Below, piece by piece: positions 44,476 to 52,674 of a stretch of DNA of 64,000 bases (its first letter is position 1; each line of letters begins with the position of its first letter). The DNA comes from JAOTZA01 sp965224065 (GTDB lineage: Bacteria > Acidobacteriota > Thermoanaerobaculia > Multivoradales > JAHEKO01): positions 3,100,001-3,164,000 of the forward strand of contig CBDCYF010000005.1 of assembly GCA_965224065.1 (NCBI GenBank), in the 5' to 3' direction. The notes under the pieces were generated by a model. It saw nothing but the letters and a program-made list of their open reading frames with translations. It did no database searches and was not told the origin of the DNA. The position numbers and the translations under genes are program-made.

Positions 44476-46560
44476 ATGAGCGAGTGGATCTGGATCGTCC
44501 CGGTGCTGCCGTTTGTCGGCGCATTGCTGAACGGCGTCCTTTTCAAGGACCGGTTGAGCAAGCGCGCCGTCGGCTGGGTGGCCTGCGGCTCGGTCTTTTT
44601 GGCCTTTCTGGTGGGGATGGGCGCGGTCCTGGATTATTTGCGTGGGCCGGCGGCCGCCGCCCACCAGGCTTTCGAGAAAGTCCTCTACGTCTGGATTCCG
44701 GCGGGCGGCCTGCCGTTTGGCGGCGTTTCGGAGAAGCTTGCCGACTTGAACGTGGAGATGGGTTTTCTTCTGGACCCGTTGTCTTGCGTGATGCTGTTTG
44801 TGGTGACGTTCGTGGGGTTTCTGATCCACGTGTACTCGGTGGGCTACATGGCCCACGAGGAGGGCTACCAGCGCTACTTCACGTACCTGAACCTTTTCAT
44901 GGGGGCGATGCTCCTTCTGGTTCTGGGCAACAACTACCTGGTGACCTTTGTGGGCTGGGAGGGGGTGGGTCTGTGCTCGTATCTTCTGATCGGCTTCTAT
45001 TTCGATCAGGAGTTCCCCCCGTACGCAGGGCGCAAGGCCTTCATCGTCAACCGGATCGGGGACTTTGCGTTTCTGGTGGGTCTGTTTGCGCTGGTGTGGA
45101 AGTTCGGGACCTTGAACTACGGAGAGATCTTCGGGGCGGTGGCCTCGGACCCGCACGCGGTCGAGGGGACGTATCTGTTCGGACTGACCTTTGCGGGGTT
45201 CGTGACGCTGTGTCTCTTTATCGGGGCGATGGGCAAGAGTGCCCAGATTCCGCTCTATGTGTGGCTGCCGGACGCGATGGCGGGCCCGACACCGGTCTCG
45301 GCGCTGATCCACGCGGCGACGATGGTGACGGCCGGGGTCTACATGGTGGTGCGCTCGAACGCCCTGTACCAGCTTGCCGGCGGAACCTCGGCGCTGGTGG
45401 CGGGGGTGGGAGCGGCGACGGCGCTGTTTGCGGCGACGATCGCGCTGGCACAGACGGACATCAAGAAGGTGCTGGCGTACTCGACGGTCTCGCAGTTGGG
45501 GTACATGTTCCTGGCCTGCGGGGTGGGGGCGTACACGGCGGCGGTGTTTCACCTGGGGACCCACGCGTTTTTCAAGGCCCTGTTGTTCCTGGGCTCGGGG
45601 TCGGTGATCCACGCGATGGGCGGCGAGCAGGACCTGCGCAAGATGGGGGGCCTGAGAAAACACCTTCCGGTGACCTACCGAACGTTTTTGATCGCGACGC
45701 TGGCGATCGCGGGGATTCCGCCTCTGGCGGGGTTTTTCTCCAAGGACCAGATCCTGGCGTCGGCGTTTGTCGGGGGTCACAAGCTGTTGTGGGGGGTAGG
45801 TCTTCTGACCGCGGGTCTGACGGCGTTTTACATGTGGCGGTGTCTGGCGTTGACGTTTCACGGCGAGTTTCGGGGCACCGAGGAGCAACGCTCGCATCTG
45901 CACGAGTCGCCACGGGTGATGACGGTTCCGCTGATGATCCTGGCGGTGGGCTCGGTGGTGGCGGGCTGGGTGGGGATCCCGAAGCTGGGCTCGCTGGACA
46001 TCAACTGGTTCAACGGCTTCCTGGAGCCGGTGCTGGCCAAGGTGGGGCACGCAGACCACGGCCACCACGCGGATCTGGTGACCGAGCTGGTGCTGATCGC
46101 GGCCTCGGTAGTGGTGGCGGTGGGGGGGATCCTCTACGCCCGGCGGGTGTACGGCACAAGGGACGACGCCTCGCTCGAGGGGGGCGAGCGCTGGGCCGAG
46201 CGCTCCCCGGCGCTTCACCGCACCCTGCTCAACAAGTACTGGGTCGACGAAATCTACGACGCCTCCGTCGTCAAGGGCACCTGGGCGACGGCGCGAGGCC
46301 TCTTTCGCTTCGACAAATGGGTGATCGACGGCTTTCTGGTCAATGGCTCGCGCCATGTGACCGTGGGGGTCGCGCTTCTATCCGGGTTCTTCGACAAATA
46401 CGTCGTCGATGGACTGGTCAACCTCACCGGTTGGATCATGAAAGTCGGGTCGCGGTTCTTCCGCGGTCTGCAGTCCGGCCTGGTTTCGCAGTACGCCCTG
46501 GTACTCGCCGTCGGCGTGCTGGTGCTGACTTGTTTCTATTTGATTCTTCGCGTCGGTTGA
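44476..46560 (+). CDS. nuoL: NADH-quinone oxidoreductase subunit L
   Basis: A 694-residue antiporter-like proton-pumping subunit. Signatures include VGWEGVGLCSYLLIGFYF, the APTPVSALIHAATMVTAGVY-like stretch (GPTPVSALIHAATMVTAGVY), IKKVLAYSTVSQLGYMFLA and HAFFKALLFLGSGSVIHA. The C-terminal region includes the lateral helix characteristic of NuoL. Codon choice in this gene leans to G and T in the third position more than its neighbours (long runs of gtg, ctg, ggg), which is notable but not decisive. A GGAGAG site for nuoM follows its stop. Confidence 0.96.
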   Translation: MSEWIWIVPVLPFVGALLNGVLFKDRLSKRAVGWVACGSVFLAFLVGMGAVLDYLRGPAAAAHQAFEKVLYVWIPAGGLPFGGVSEKLADLNVEMGFLLDPLSCVMLFVVTFVGFLIHVYSVGYMAHEEGYQRYFTYLNLFMGAMLLLVLGNNYLVTFVGWEGVGLCSYLLIGFYFDQEFPPYAGRKAFIVNRIGDFAFLVGLFALVWKFGTLNYGEIFGAVASDPHAVEGTYLFGLTFAGFVTLCLFIGAMGKSAQIPLYVWLPDAMAGPTPVSALIHAATMVTAGVYMVVRSNALYQLAGGTSALVAGVGAATALFAATIALAQTDIKKVLAYSTVSQLGYMFLACGVGAYTAAVFHLGTHAFFKALLFLGSGSVIHAMGGEQDLRKMGGLRKHLPVTYRTFLIATLAIAGIPPLAGFFSKDQILASAFVGGHKLLWGVGLLTAGLTAFYMWRCLALTFHGEFRGTEEQRSHLHESPRVMTVPLMILAVGSVVAGWVGIPKLGSLDINWFNGFLEPVLAKVGHADHGHHADLVTELVLIAASVVVAVGGILYARRVYGTRDDASLEGGERWAERSPALHRTLLNKYWVDEIYDASVVKGTWATARGLFRFDKWVIDGFLVNGSRHVTVGVALLSGFFDKYVVDGLVNLTGWIMKVGSRFFRGLQSGLVSQYALVLAVGVLVLTCFYLILRVG

Positions 46561-46570
46561 GGAGAGATCC

Positions 46571-48157
46571 ATGTTCGACTGGATTCAAAACATCCCGATT
46601 CTGAGCATCGTCTGCTACATCCCGTTGTTGGGGGCGATCCTGGTGCTCTTTATGAAAAAGGAGAGCAACGACGCGATCCGCCGTTTTGCCACTTGGGTGG
46701 CGGTGATCGACTTCGTAGTCTCCCTGCCGTTGTGGTTTGCCTTCGACCGCGGAGGGGAGCTGTTCCAGTTCCGCGAGAGCGCCACCTGGATCAAGACACT
46801 GGGCGTCGGGTACGAGTTCGGGATCGACGGGATCTCGCTTCTGCTGGTGCTGCTGACGACCTTTCTCGGCGTCCTGGCATTTCTCTCCTCATGGTCGGCG
46901 ATCGAAGTCCGCGAGAAGGAGTACTACGTCTTCATGCTGCTCCTGCAGACGGGAATGCTTGGCGTCTTTATGGCGATGGACTTCTTTCTCTTCTATGTCT
47001 TCTGGGAAGTCATGCTGGTGCCGATGTACTTCCTGATCGGGATCTGGGGCGGACCCCGCAAGCTCTACGCCGCGATCAAGTTCTTTCTGTACACGCTGGT
47101 GGGCTCGGTCTTGATGCTGCTGGGCATCCTGGCGCTCTACTTCTACAACTCGAGCGGCCTGCTGGGGTACGACGGGCTCGGCAACGAGCGGACGTTCTTT
47201 ATCCCGCAATTCCACGAGATCTCCGAATTGATACCGGGGAGTTTGCAGTTCTGGGTGTTTCTGGCGTTTTTTGTCGGCTTTGCCATCAAGGTGCCGATGT
47301 TCCCCTTTCACACCTGGCTGCCCGACGCCCACGTCGAGGCGCCCACCGCCGGATCGGTGATCCTGGCCGGCGTGCTCTTGAAGATGGGGACCTACGGGTT
47401 TGTGCGGTTCTCGCTTCCGATTCTCCCCGAGGCCACCTGGCGATTGCTGCCGTGGATGGCGCTGTTGTCGATCATCGGCATCATCTACGGCGCCCTGGTG
47501 GCGATGGCGCAAAAGGACATGAAAAAGCTGGTGGCCTATTCGTCGGTCAGCCACCTGGGCTTTGTCATGCTGGGGCTCTTTGCCCTCAACGGCCCAGGCC
47601 TGAACGGCAGCGTGCTCCAGATGATCAACCACGGTCTTTCGACCGGCGCCCTCTTTTTGCTCGTCGGGGTGATCTACGAGCGCCGGCACACCCGGATGAT
47701 CGCCGAGTACGGCGGCATCTCCTCGGTGATGCCCAAGTTTGCGACCATCTTTCTGATCATCACCATGTCCTCGATCGGTCTGCCGACACTCAACGGGTTT
47801 GTTGGTGAGTTCACCATTCTGGTCGGCGCCTTCAACCGTGTCTGGTGGTGGGCGCTGATCGGCGCCATCGGCATCGTGCTGGGGGCCGCCTACATGTTGT
47901 GGATGTACCAGCGGGTTTTCTTTGGTCCGATCACCCACGATGAGAACAAGGGTCTCCAGGATCTCAACGGCCGCGAGCTCCTGTACTTGCTGCCGATCGT
48001 GGCGCTGTGTTTCTGGATCGGTCTCTACCCCAAACCGTTTTTCCGCGTTCTGGAAAAGCCCATCGACTACGTGGTCGAAAAGGTGGGCGAGCGCGAGATG
48101 GGAACCGGCATGACGCTGGTGCCGGGCCCGGCTGACGTTTCGGGAGACGGACACTAG
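46571..48157 (+). CDS. nuoM: NADH-quinone oxidoreductase subunit M
   Basis: A 528-residue antiporter-like subunit. Markers are DFFLFYVFWEVMLVPMYFLI, FHTWLPDAHVEAPTAGSVIL, KKLVAYSSVSHLGFVMLGLF and INHGLSTGALFLLVGVIYER. It is one of three proton-pumping modules. GGAGAG precedes the ATG by 4 bases. Its stop shares a base with the nuoN GTG start. Confidence 0.97.
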   Translation: MFDWIQNIPILSIVCYIPLLGAILVLFMKKESNDAIRRFATWVAVIDFVVSLPLWFAFDRGGELFQFRESATWIKTLGVGYEFGIDGISLLLVLLTTFLGVLAFLSSWSAIEVREKEYYVFMLLLQTGMLGVFMAMDFFLFYVFWEVMLVPMYFLIGIWGGPRKLYAAIKFFLYTLVGSVLMLLGILALYFYNSSGLLGYDGLGNERTFFIPQFHEISELIPGSLQFWVFLAFFVGFAIKVPMFPFHTWLPDAHVEAPTAGSVILAGVLLKMGTYGFVRFSLPILPEATWRLLPWMALLSIIGIIYGALVAMAQKDMKKLVAYSSVSHLGFVMLGLFALNGPGLNGSVLQMINHGLSTGALFLLVGVIYERRHTRMIAEYGGISSVMPKFATIFLIITMSSIGLPTLNGFVGEFTILVGAFNRVWWWALIGAIGIVLGAAYMLWMYQRVFFGPITHDENKGLQDLNGRELLYLLPIVALCFWIGLYPKPFFRVLEKPIDYVVEKVGEREMGTGMTLVPGPADVSGDGH

Positions 48158-49632
48158 TGACGCCGATTCCGGTCCAAGAATTCCTGCTGCTGGCACCCGA
48201 GATCTTTCTCGCGGTGGGCGGGATGGCGCTGCTCATCGGTGGCTCCTACGGGCGGGACAACGGCGGCAACGGTCACCGCGGGTGCTCGGTGTGCGCGGTA
48301 GTGGCGCTCGTGATCACCGGTGTGCTGGTGTGGTGGCTGCAAGGTGGCCGCGAGGTCCCCGAAGTGATCCTGGCCGGGATGTTCGTGCTCGACGGCTATG
48401 CGTTTTTCTGGAAGATCTTGCTGCTGATCGCGGCCCTGTTGACGGTCTTTCTCTCCGAGCGGTTTGTCGCCGAGGGCGGTTACCGCCCCGGTGAGTTCTA
48501 CGCGCTCATTCTCTTTGCCACCACGGGAATGCTGCTGATGGTCAGCGGCTTCCATCTGCTCTCGATCTGGATCTCGCTCGAGCTGATGGCGCTGTCGAGC
48601 TACATCTTGACGGGGTATTTCAAGCACCAGCGCAAATCGACCGAGGCTGCTCTCAAATACTTTGTGTTGGGCGCGCTGTCGAGCGGCATCCTGCTCTATG
48701 GCATCTCGCTGCTCTACGGCGCCACCGGCACCCTCGAGCTCGCCGGCTTGAGCGACGCCTTGCGCTCCGCGGTAGCCGCCGGCGACGGCCAGTTGTTGGT
48801 GGCGCTGGGATGGCTGCTGCTGGCCATGGGTCTCTTTTTCAAGGTCGCGGTGGTTCCCTTTCACGTCTGGACGCCGGACGTCTACGTCGGGGCGCCGACG
48901 CCGATCACCAGCTATCTGGCAATCGCCTCGAAGGCGGCGTCGTTTGCCGTGCTGGTGCGGATCTTCTACCAGGGCCTGGCGTTTTTGACACCGGATTGGC
49001 AGTGGCTGACGGCGGCGCTGGCGATGATCACCATGATCTGGGGCAACCTGGCCGCCCTGACGCAAAAAAACGTCAAGCGAATGCTGGCCTACAGCTCGAT
49101 CGCCCATGCCGGCTATGTGTTGATCGGGGTCCTGACCGCCACCGACGAAGGGCTGTGGGCGGTGTTGTTTTATCTGGTGGCCTACACCTTCATCACCGCC
49201 GGTGCCTTTGGCACGGTCATCCTGCTCGAGCGCCGCGAGTACGCCGGCGAAACCTACGAGGACTACGCCGGTTTGGCCCGGCGCGCGCCGTTTCTGGCGG
49301 CCTCGATGCTGGTGTTCTTGTTGGCGCTCACCGGGATTCCGCCCACGGGGGGCTTTGTCGGCAAGATCTATCTGTTCGCCGCTGCGGTGGAAGCGGGCTG
49401 GATCTGGGTGGCCGTGGTGGGGGTTCTCACTAGCGCGATCTCGCTCTACTACTACCTGGGCCTGGTGGTTCAGATGTACTTGAAGGACTCCGACGCCCAA
49501 ACTCCCGAGCCGCTGTACGCGCCCGGGCTGCTCGCCACGGTAGGTCTCTGCGCGGCGGTCACGGTGTTGCTGGGTCTTTTGCCCGGTCCGTTGATCGAGC
49601 TTGCAAAAAGCAGTCTGCTACCCTTGCCTTAG
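48157..49632 (+). CDS. nuoN: NADH-quinone oxidoreductase subunit N
   Basis: A 491-residue antiporter-like subunit and the last gene of the operon. Markers are LLSIWISLELMALSSYIL, FHVWTPDVYVGAPTPITSYL and VKRMLAYSSIAHAGYVLIG. It starts at GTG overlapping the nuoM stop. No clear terminator follows; the sigma-factor gene begins 70 bases later on the same strand. Confidence 0.97.
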   Translation: MTPIPVQEFLLLAPEIFLAVGGMALLIGGSYGRDNGGNGHRGCSVCAVVALVITGVLVWWLQGGREVPEVILAGMFVLDGYAFFWKILLLIAALLTVFLSERFVAEGGYRPGEFYALILFATTGMLLMVSGFHLLSIWISLELMALSSYILTGYFKHQRKSTEAALKYFVLGALSSGILLYGISLLYGATGTLELAGLSDALRSAVAAGDGQLLVALGWLLLAMGLFFKVAVVPFHVWTPDVYVGAPTPITSYLAIASKAASFAVLVRIFYQGLAFLTPDWQWLTAALAMITMIWGNLAALTQKNVKRMLAYSSIAHAGYVLIGVLTATDEGLWAVLFYLVAYTFITAGAFGTVILLERREYAGETYEDYAGLARRAPFLAASMLVFLLALTGIPPTGGFVGKIYLFAAAVEAGWIWVAVVGVLTSAISLYYYLGLVVQMYLKDSDAQTPEPLYAPGLLATVGLCAAVTVLLGLLPGPLIELAKSSLLPLP

Positions 49633-49702
49633 CCTGACCTTGCAAAATCGCTGGGATCGCGCACGTACGGGCCGCTCGGGCACCGGCCCGCAATCCAAAA
49701 CA

Positions 49703-50365
49703 ATGGCACGCTTTGTGCGTAATCCGGAGCACGGGAGTCGTGTGTTGAACCAGGCGATCAAAAAACAGCAGGACCACGACGAGTTCGAAGCCGTGGCGAT
49801 GCCCTTTGTGGACTCGCTCTACAACACCGCCTTGCGGATGACGCGCAACGCGGAAGATGCGGAGGACCTCGTTCAGGAGGCCTATCTCAAGGCCTACAAG
49901 TACTACGACAAGTTCCAGCCCGGCACGAACTTCAAGGCCTGGCTCTTCAAGATCCTCAAAAATACCTTTATCAACAGCTATAGAAAAAAGCAGAGGATCC
50001 CACCGCAAAGCGATTTTGCCGAGATCGAAGACGCGTTCGAGAATCAGGTCCGCGACGATGTCGCGCCGGCCGTCAAGAGTCCCGAACAGGAGCTTCTCGA
50101 GGGAGTGCTCGACGAGGACGTCCAGCGCGCCATCGACGAGCTCCCCGAGGACTACCGCATGGCGATCGTGCTGGCCGACTTGGAGGGCTTCTCGTACAAG
50201 GAGATCGCCGAGATCCTCGAGGTGCCGCTCGGTACGGTGATGAGCCGGCTCTACCGAGGCCGTAAGCTCCTCGAAGCGGCGATGCTGGGCTACGCCCGCG
50301 AGCACGGCTATCTGCGCTCGGGAGAACCGACACGAATGCGGTCCAGACGGGACGCAAGCGGCTAA
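49703..50365 (+). CDS. ECF sigma factor, SigR-like
   Basis: A 220-residue sigma-70-family factor with only regions 2 and 4. Region 2 has ALRMTRNAEDAEDLVQEAYL and the -10-recognition TNFKAWLFKILKNTFINSYR. Region 4 has the helix-turn-helix GFSYKEIAEILEVPLGTVMS followed by RLYRGRKLL. NTFINSYRKKQR, YKEIAEI and GTVMSRL closely resemble actinobacterial SigR, the thiol-oxidative-stress sigma factor. The next two genes encode an RsrA-like zinc anti-sigma and a thioredoxin-fold protein, which supports that reading. Start codon uncertain: ATG 49703 is used, though the conserved part begins about residue 20. Confidence 0.88.
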   Translation: MARFVRNPEHGSRVLNQAIKKQQDHDEFEAVAMPFVDSLYNTALRMTRNAEDAEDLVQEAYLKAYKYYDKFQPGTNFKAWLFKILKNTFINSYRKKQRIPPQSDFAEIEDAFENQVRDDVAPAVKSPEQELLEGVLDEDVQRAIDELPEDYRMAIVLADLEGFSYKEIAEILEVPLGTVMSRLYRGRKLLEAAMLGYAREHGYLRSGEPTRMRSRRDASG

Positions 50366-50485
50366 CCGCGAGGAATATCGGAGCCGGCCGAGCCGTTTAC
50401 TTACTACGACCGATCGAAGAACGCGGAGTCAGCGCCCGAGGGTGCGCGTCAGGAAATCCGCGGCCGGGATCGGGGGACAAGGGAA

Positions 50486-50737
50486 ATGAAGTGCCGAGAG
50501 GTCAAAGAGGTCGTTTTCCTCTACACCGACAACGAGATGGAGGACGATCTCCTGGTGCTTTTCCGCAGTCACGTGGCGAGCTGTCCGCGTTGTGCCGATC
50601 GCATCCTTCGGGCGCAGATGTTTCTCCGGGTGCTGCGGCAGCGCAGCCCGCGTTTGCCGGCGCCCGAGAGCTTGCGGGTACGCATTCGGACCAGCCTCCC
50701 GGGTCGCAGATCGCCAGGGAAATTCCGCCGTGCGTAG
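50486..50737 (+). CDS. Zinc-binding anti-sigma factor (ZAS, RsrA-like)
   Basis: An 83-residue soluble protein without a transmembrane segment. Cys3, His29, Cys33 and Cys36 form the ZAS motif (SHVASCPRC). The spacing, 26-4-3, equals that of RsrA (Cys11, His37, Cys41, Cys44), whose zinc release on disulphide formation frees SigR. The family binds the sigma factor encoded just upstream and keeps it inactive. A GGGA-rich site precedes the ATG. The C-terminal ~30 residues are Arg/Pro-rich. Redox sensing is inferred from the cysteine spacing and the neighbours. Confidence 0.82.
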   Translation: MKCREVKEVVFLYTDNEMEDDLLVLFRSHVASCPRCADRILRAQMFLRVLRQRSPRLPAPESLRVRIRTSLPGRRSPGKFRRA

Positions 50738-51215
50738 TTCGGCGAACCGCTTCGGCCGTTCATGGGCGACCGGCTTCCCGCTGATCGCGCTCCTGGCGTT
50801 CGTGCTTGCGAGCCCACCGCTTTTCGCGGCGAGCTCGGGTCTGACCACCCCCGATGGCGCGGAGCTCGAGAACGGAGCACTCGACCAGGGCACCGTGATC
50901 GCGGTCGTCTATGCTTCGTGGTCGCCGAGGTGCCGCAAGGTCGCGCCGCAGGTCGAGGAGATCCAGAAAAAGTGGGGCGACGAGGCACGGGTGCTGCTGG
51001 TGAGCTTTCAGGAGGGCGCCGACGATGTCGAGGCGTTTCTCGGCGACCGGCGCTGGCCCTTCGAAGTGGGGCTGGACCAGGACGGCTCGTTTTCGAAGCG
51101 CCATGCCATCACCTATCTGCCGGGGTTGCTGGTATTGCGTGAAGGCAAGACCGTCTTTAGCGGCAAGCTGCCGCCGCGCGACGTCGATTCGCTGCTCGAA
51201 CAGATTCTGAACTGA
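50730..51215 (+). CDS. Exported thioredoxin-fold protein with a single active-site cysteine
   Basis: A 161-residue protein from a GTG that overlaps the anti-sigma stop by 8 bases. Residues 1-33 form a signal peptide ending LFAAS. The thioredoxin-like domain shows the strand VIAVVYASW, then SPRC (Ser65, Cys68) where CxxC is expected, and the cis-Pro loop ITYLPGLLVLREG. The usual nucleophilic first cysteine is replaced by Ser, so ordinary dithiol exchange is not possible; a monothiol, holdase or sensing role is conceivable. Overlap suggests translational coupling with the anti-sigma gene. Confidence 0.83.
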   Translation: MRSSANRFGRSWATGFPLIALLAFVLASPPLFAASSGLTTPDGAELENGALDQGTVIAVVYASWSPRCRKVAPQVEEIQKKWGDEARVLLVSFQEGADDVEAFLGDRRWPFEVGLDQDGSFSKRHAITYLPGLLVLREGKTVFSGKLPPRDVDSLLEQILN

Positions 51216-51348
51216 ACCGGCGGCGGAGGACCAAGCGGTCCGCCGTGTCGCTCTCGTGCTAGCATCTGCCGGTCTTTCGGGGGCGTGAGCGCCGCGCCCG
51301 GCGGCGTTTTGATCGTAGATTTCGGATCTACGGCACGTCGATCCGCGT

Positions 51349-52665
51349 ATGCTGCTTCGACCGCTAATTCAAGTACCCGCGCTGGTGCGGCTGGGACTGC
51401 CCCTCCTGCTGGCCGGCGTGGCCGGCGTGATGGTCGATCGAACCGAACGGGCGAATCGTTATGTCGAGTCGCCACTTCCGGTCACCCGGGCGCCGGTCTA
51501 TCACGCAGGGATGGTCAGCCCCGCCACCGCTCCCAGAAGCCTGGAAGGCGTCGCCGTGGCGTTTGTTTTTGAGCCCGGCGAAACGCTCGGGGGTGTCCTG
51601 GGCGAACTGGGGCTTGGTGGAATCGAGAGCGCGCAACTGGTCGAGGAGCTGGCAAAGTTCGCCGACCTGCGAAAGCTCCAGCCGGGTGATCAGTACGCGG
51701 CCCGATTTGCCGGCGCCGGGCTCTCGGGGTTCGACCTGGAGCTCGCCGGCAACGGCGTGGCCCAGGCCGTCCGCCGGGGAGCAAGGTGGAAAGCCGACTG
51801 GCGGCCCTTCGAGCGCACGGTCCGGCAAAATGTCCTCGCCGGCACCCTCGATGGAGCTCTCGAGACGTCGATCGAGGCAGCGGGGGGCGAGGCGGCGCTG
51901 TCGCTCGAGATGGCGGACGTGCTGCAGTGGGATCTGGATTTCACGCGCGATCTGCGCCGCGGGGACCGGTTCTGGGTGCTGTACGAGAAGGTCTATCTGG
52001 ATGGGCGGTTCGAGTCGATCGGCGGGATCGTGGCGTTGGTCTACGAGAACCGCGGTTCGATTCTGGAGGCCTATCGCTTTGGCGAGGACGACGGCTACTA
52101 CGACGCCGACGGCCGACCGCTTCGCAAGATGTTTCTGCGTTCGCCTCTGCGCTACTCTCGCATCACCTCGAGATTCAGCTACCGCCGATTCCACCCGATC
52201 CTAAAGCGTCACCGGCCGCACTACGGCGTCGACTACGGTGCCCCGACCGGTACACCGGTGCGCGCCACCGGCAGCGGCACGGTTGCGTATGTGGGCTGGG
52301 ACCGGGGCGGGGGCAAAACGGTAAAGATCCGGCACCCCAACGACTTTCTCACCGCCTACCTGCACCTGTCGGGATACGCAAAAGGCATTCGCAGGGGGAA
52401 ACGGGTGACGCAGGGGAGCGTAATCGGTTATGTGGGCTCGACCGGGCTGTCGACCGCCCCCCATCTGGACTACCGGGTGCAAAAGAACGGCCGGTGGATC
52501 GATCCGCTTTCGCTCAAGAGCGTGCCGACGGAACCGCTCGAGGAGACCAGGCTGCCGGAGTTCAAGAGCTGGCGCCGGCAGGCTCGCCGGAGCCTCGGCA
52601 TCGACGGCTCACCCCGGCCCGGGCCGCAGGTCCTGGCCGCCGGGATCGGCGCCGCCTCCGGTTAG
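51349..52665 (+). CDS. M23-family peptidoglycan endopeptidase
   Basis: A 438-residue envelope protein with an N-terminal membrane anchor/signal (LVRLGLPLLLAGVAGVMV). A middle region (~70-260) looks like the OapA/LysM-like cell-wall-binding portion of MepM-type enzymes (GDQYAARFAGAGL, LRRGDRFWVLYEKVYLDG). The C-terminal M23 domain has zinc ligands His291 and Asp295 (HYGVDYG) and His372 (HLDYRV), and the HLSGYA strand. Such enzymes cut peptide crosslinks in peptidoglycan. Full length; ends with ~40 Pro/Gly-rich residues. The next gene begins 9 bases later. Confidence 0.92.
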   Translation: MLLRPLIQVPALVRLGLPLLLAGVAGVMVDRTERANRYVESPLPVTRAPVYHAGMVSPATAPRSLEGVAVAFVFEPGETLGGVLGELGLGGIESAQLVEELAKFADLRKLQPGDQYAARFAGAGLSGFDLELAGNGVAQAVRRGARWKADWRPFERTVRQNVLAGTLDGALETSIEAAGGEAALSLEMADVLQWDLDFTRDLRRGDRFWVLYEKVYLDGRFESIGGIVALVYENRGSILEAYRFGEDDGYYDADGRPLRKMFLRSPLRYSRITSRFSYRRFHPILKRHRPHYGVDYGAPTGTPVRATGSGTVAYVGWDRGGGKTVKIRHPNDFLTAYLHLSGYAKGIRRGKRVTQGSVIGYVGSTGLSTAPHLDYRVQKNGRWIDPLSLKSVPTEPLEETRLPEFKSWRRQARRSLGIDGSPRPGPQVLAAGIGAASG

Positions 52666-52674
52666 CGCGGCCCG

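Noticed and set aside
44350..46356. 668-codon open frame on the minus strand opposite nuoL
   Set aside because: It is antisense to a clear nuoL gene, rich in Arg/His/Gln, with no domain; such frames are a by-product of high GC content.
48154..49500. Long minus-strand open frame opposite nuoN
   Set aside because: It is antisense to an unambiguous nuoN and has low-complexity composition.
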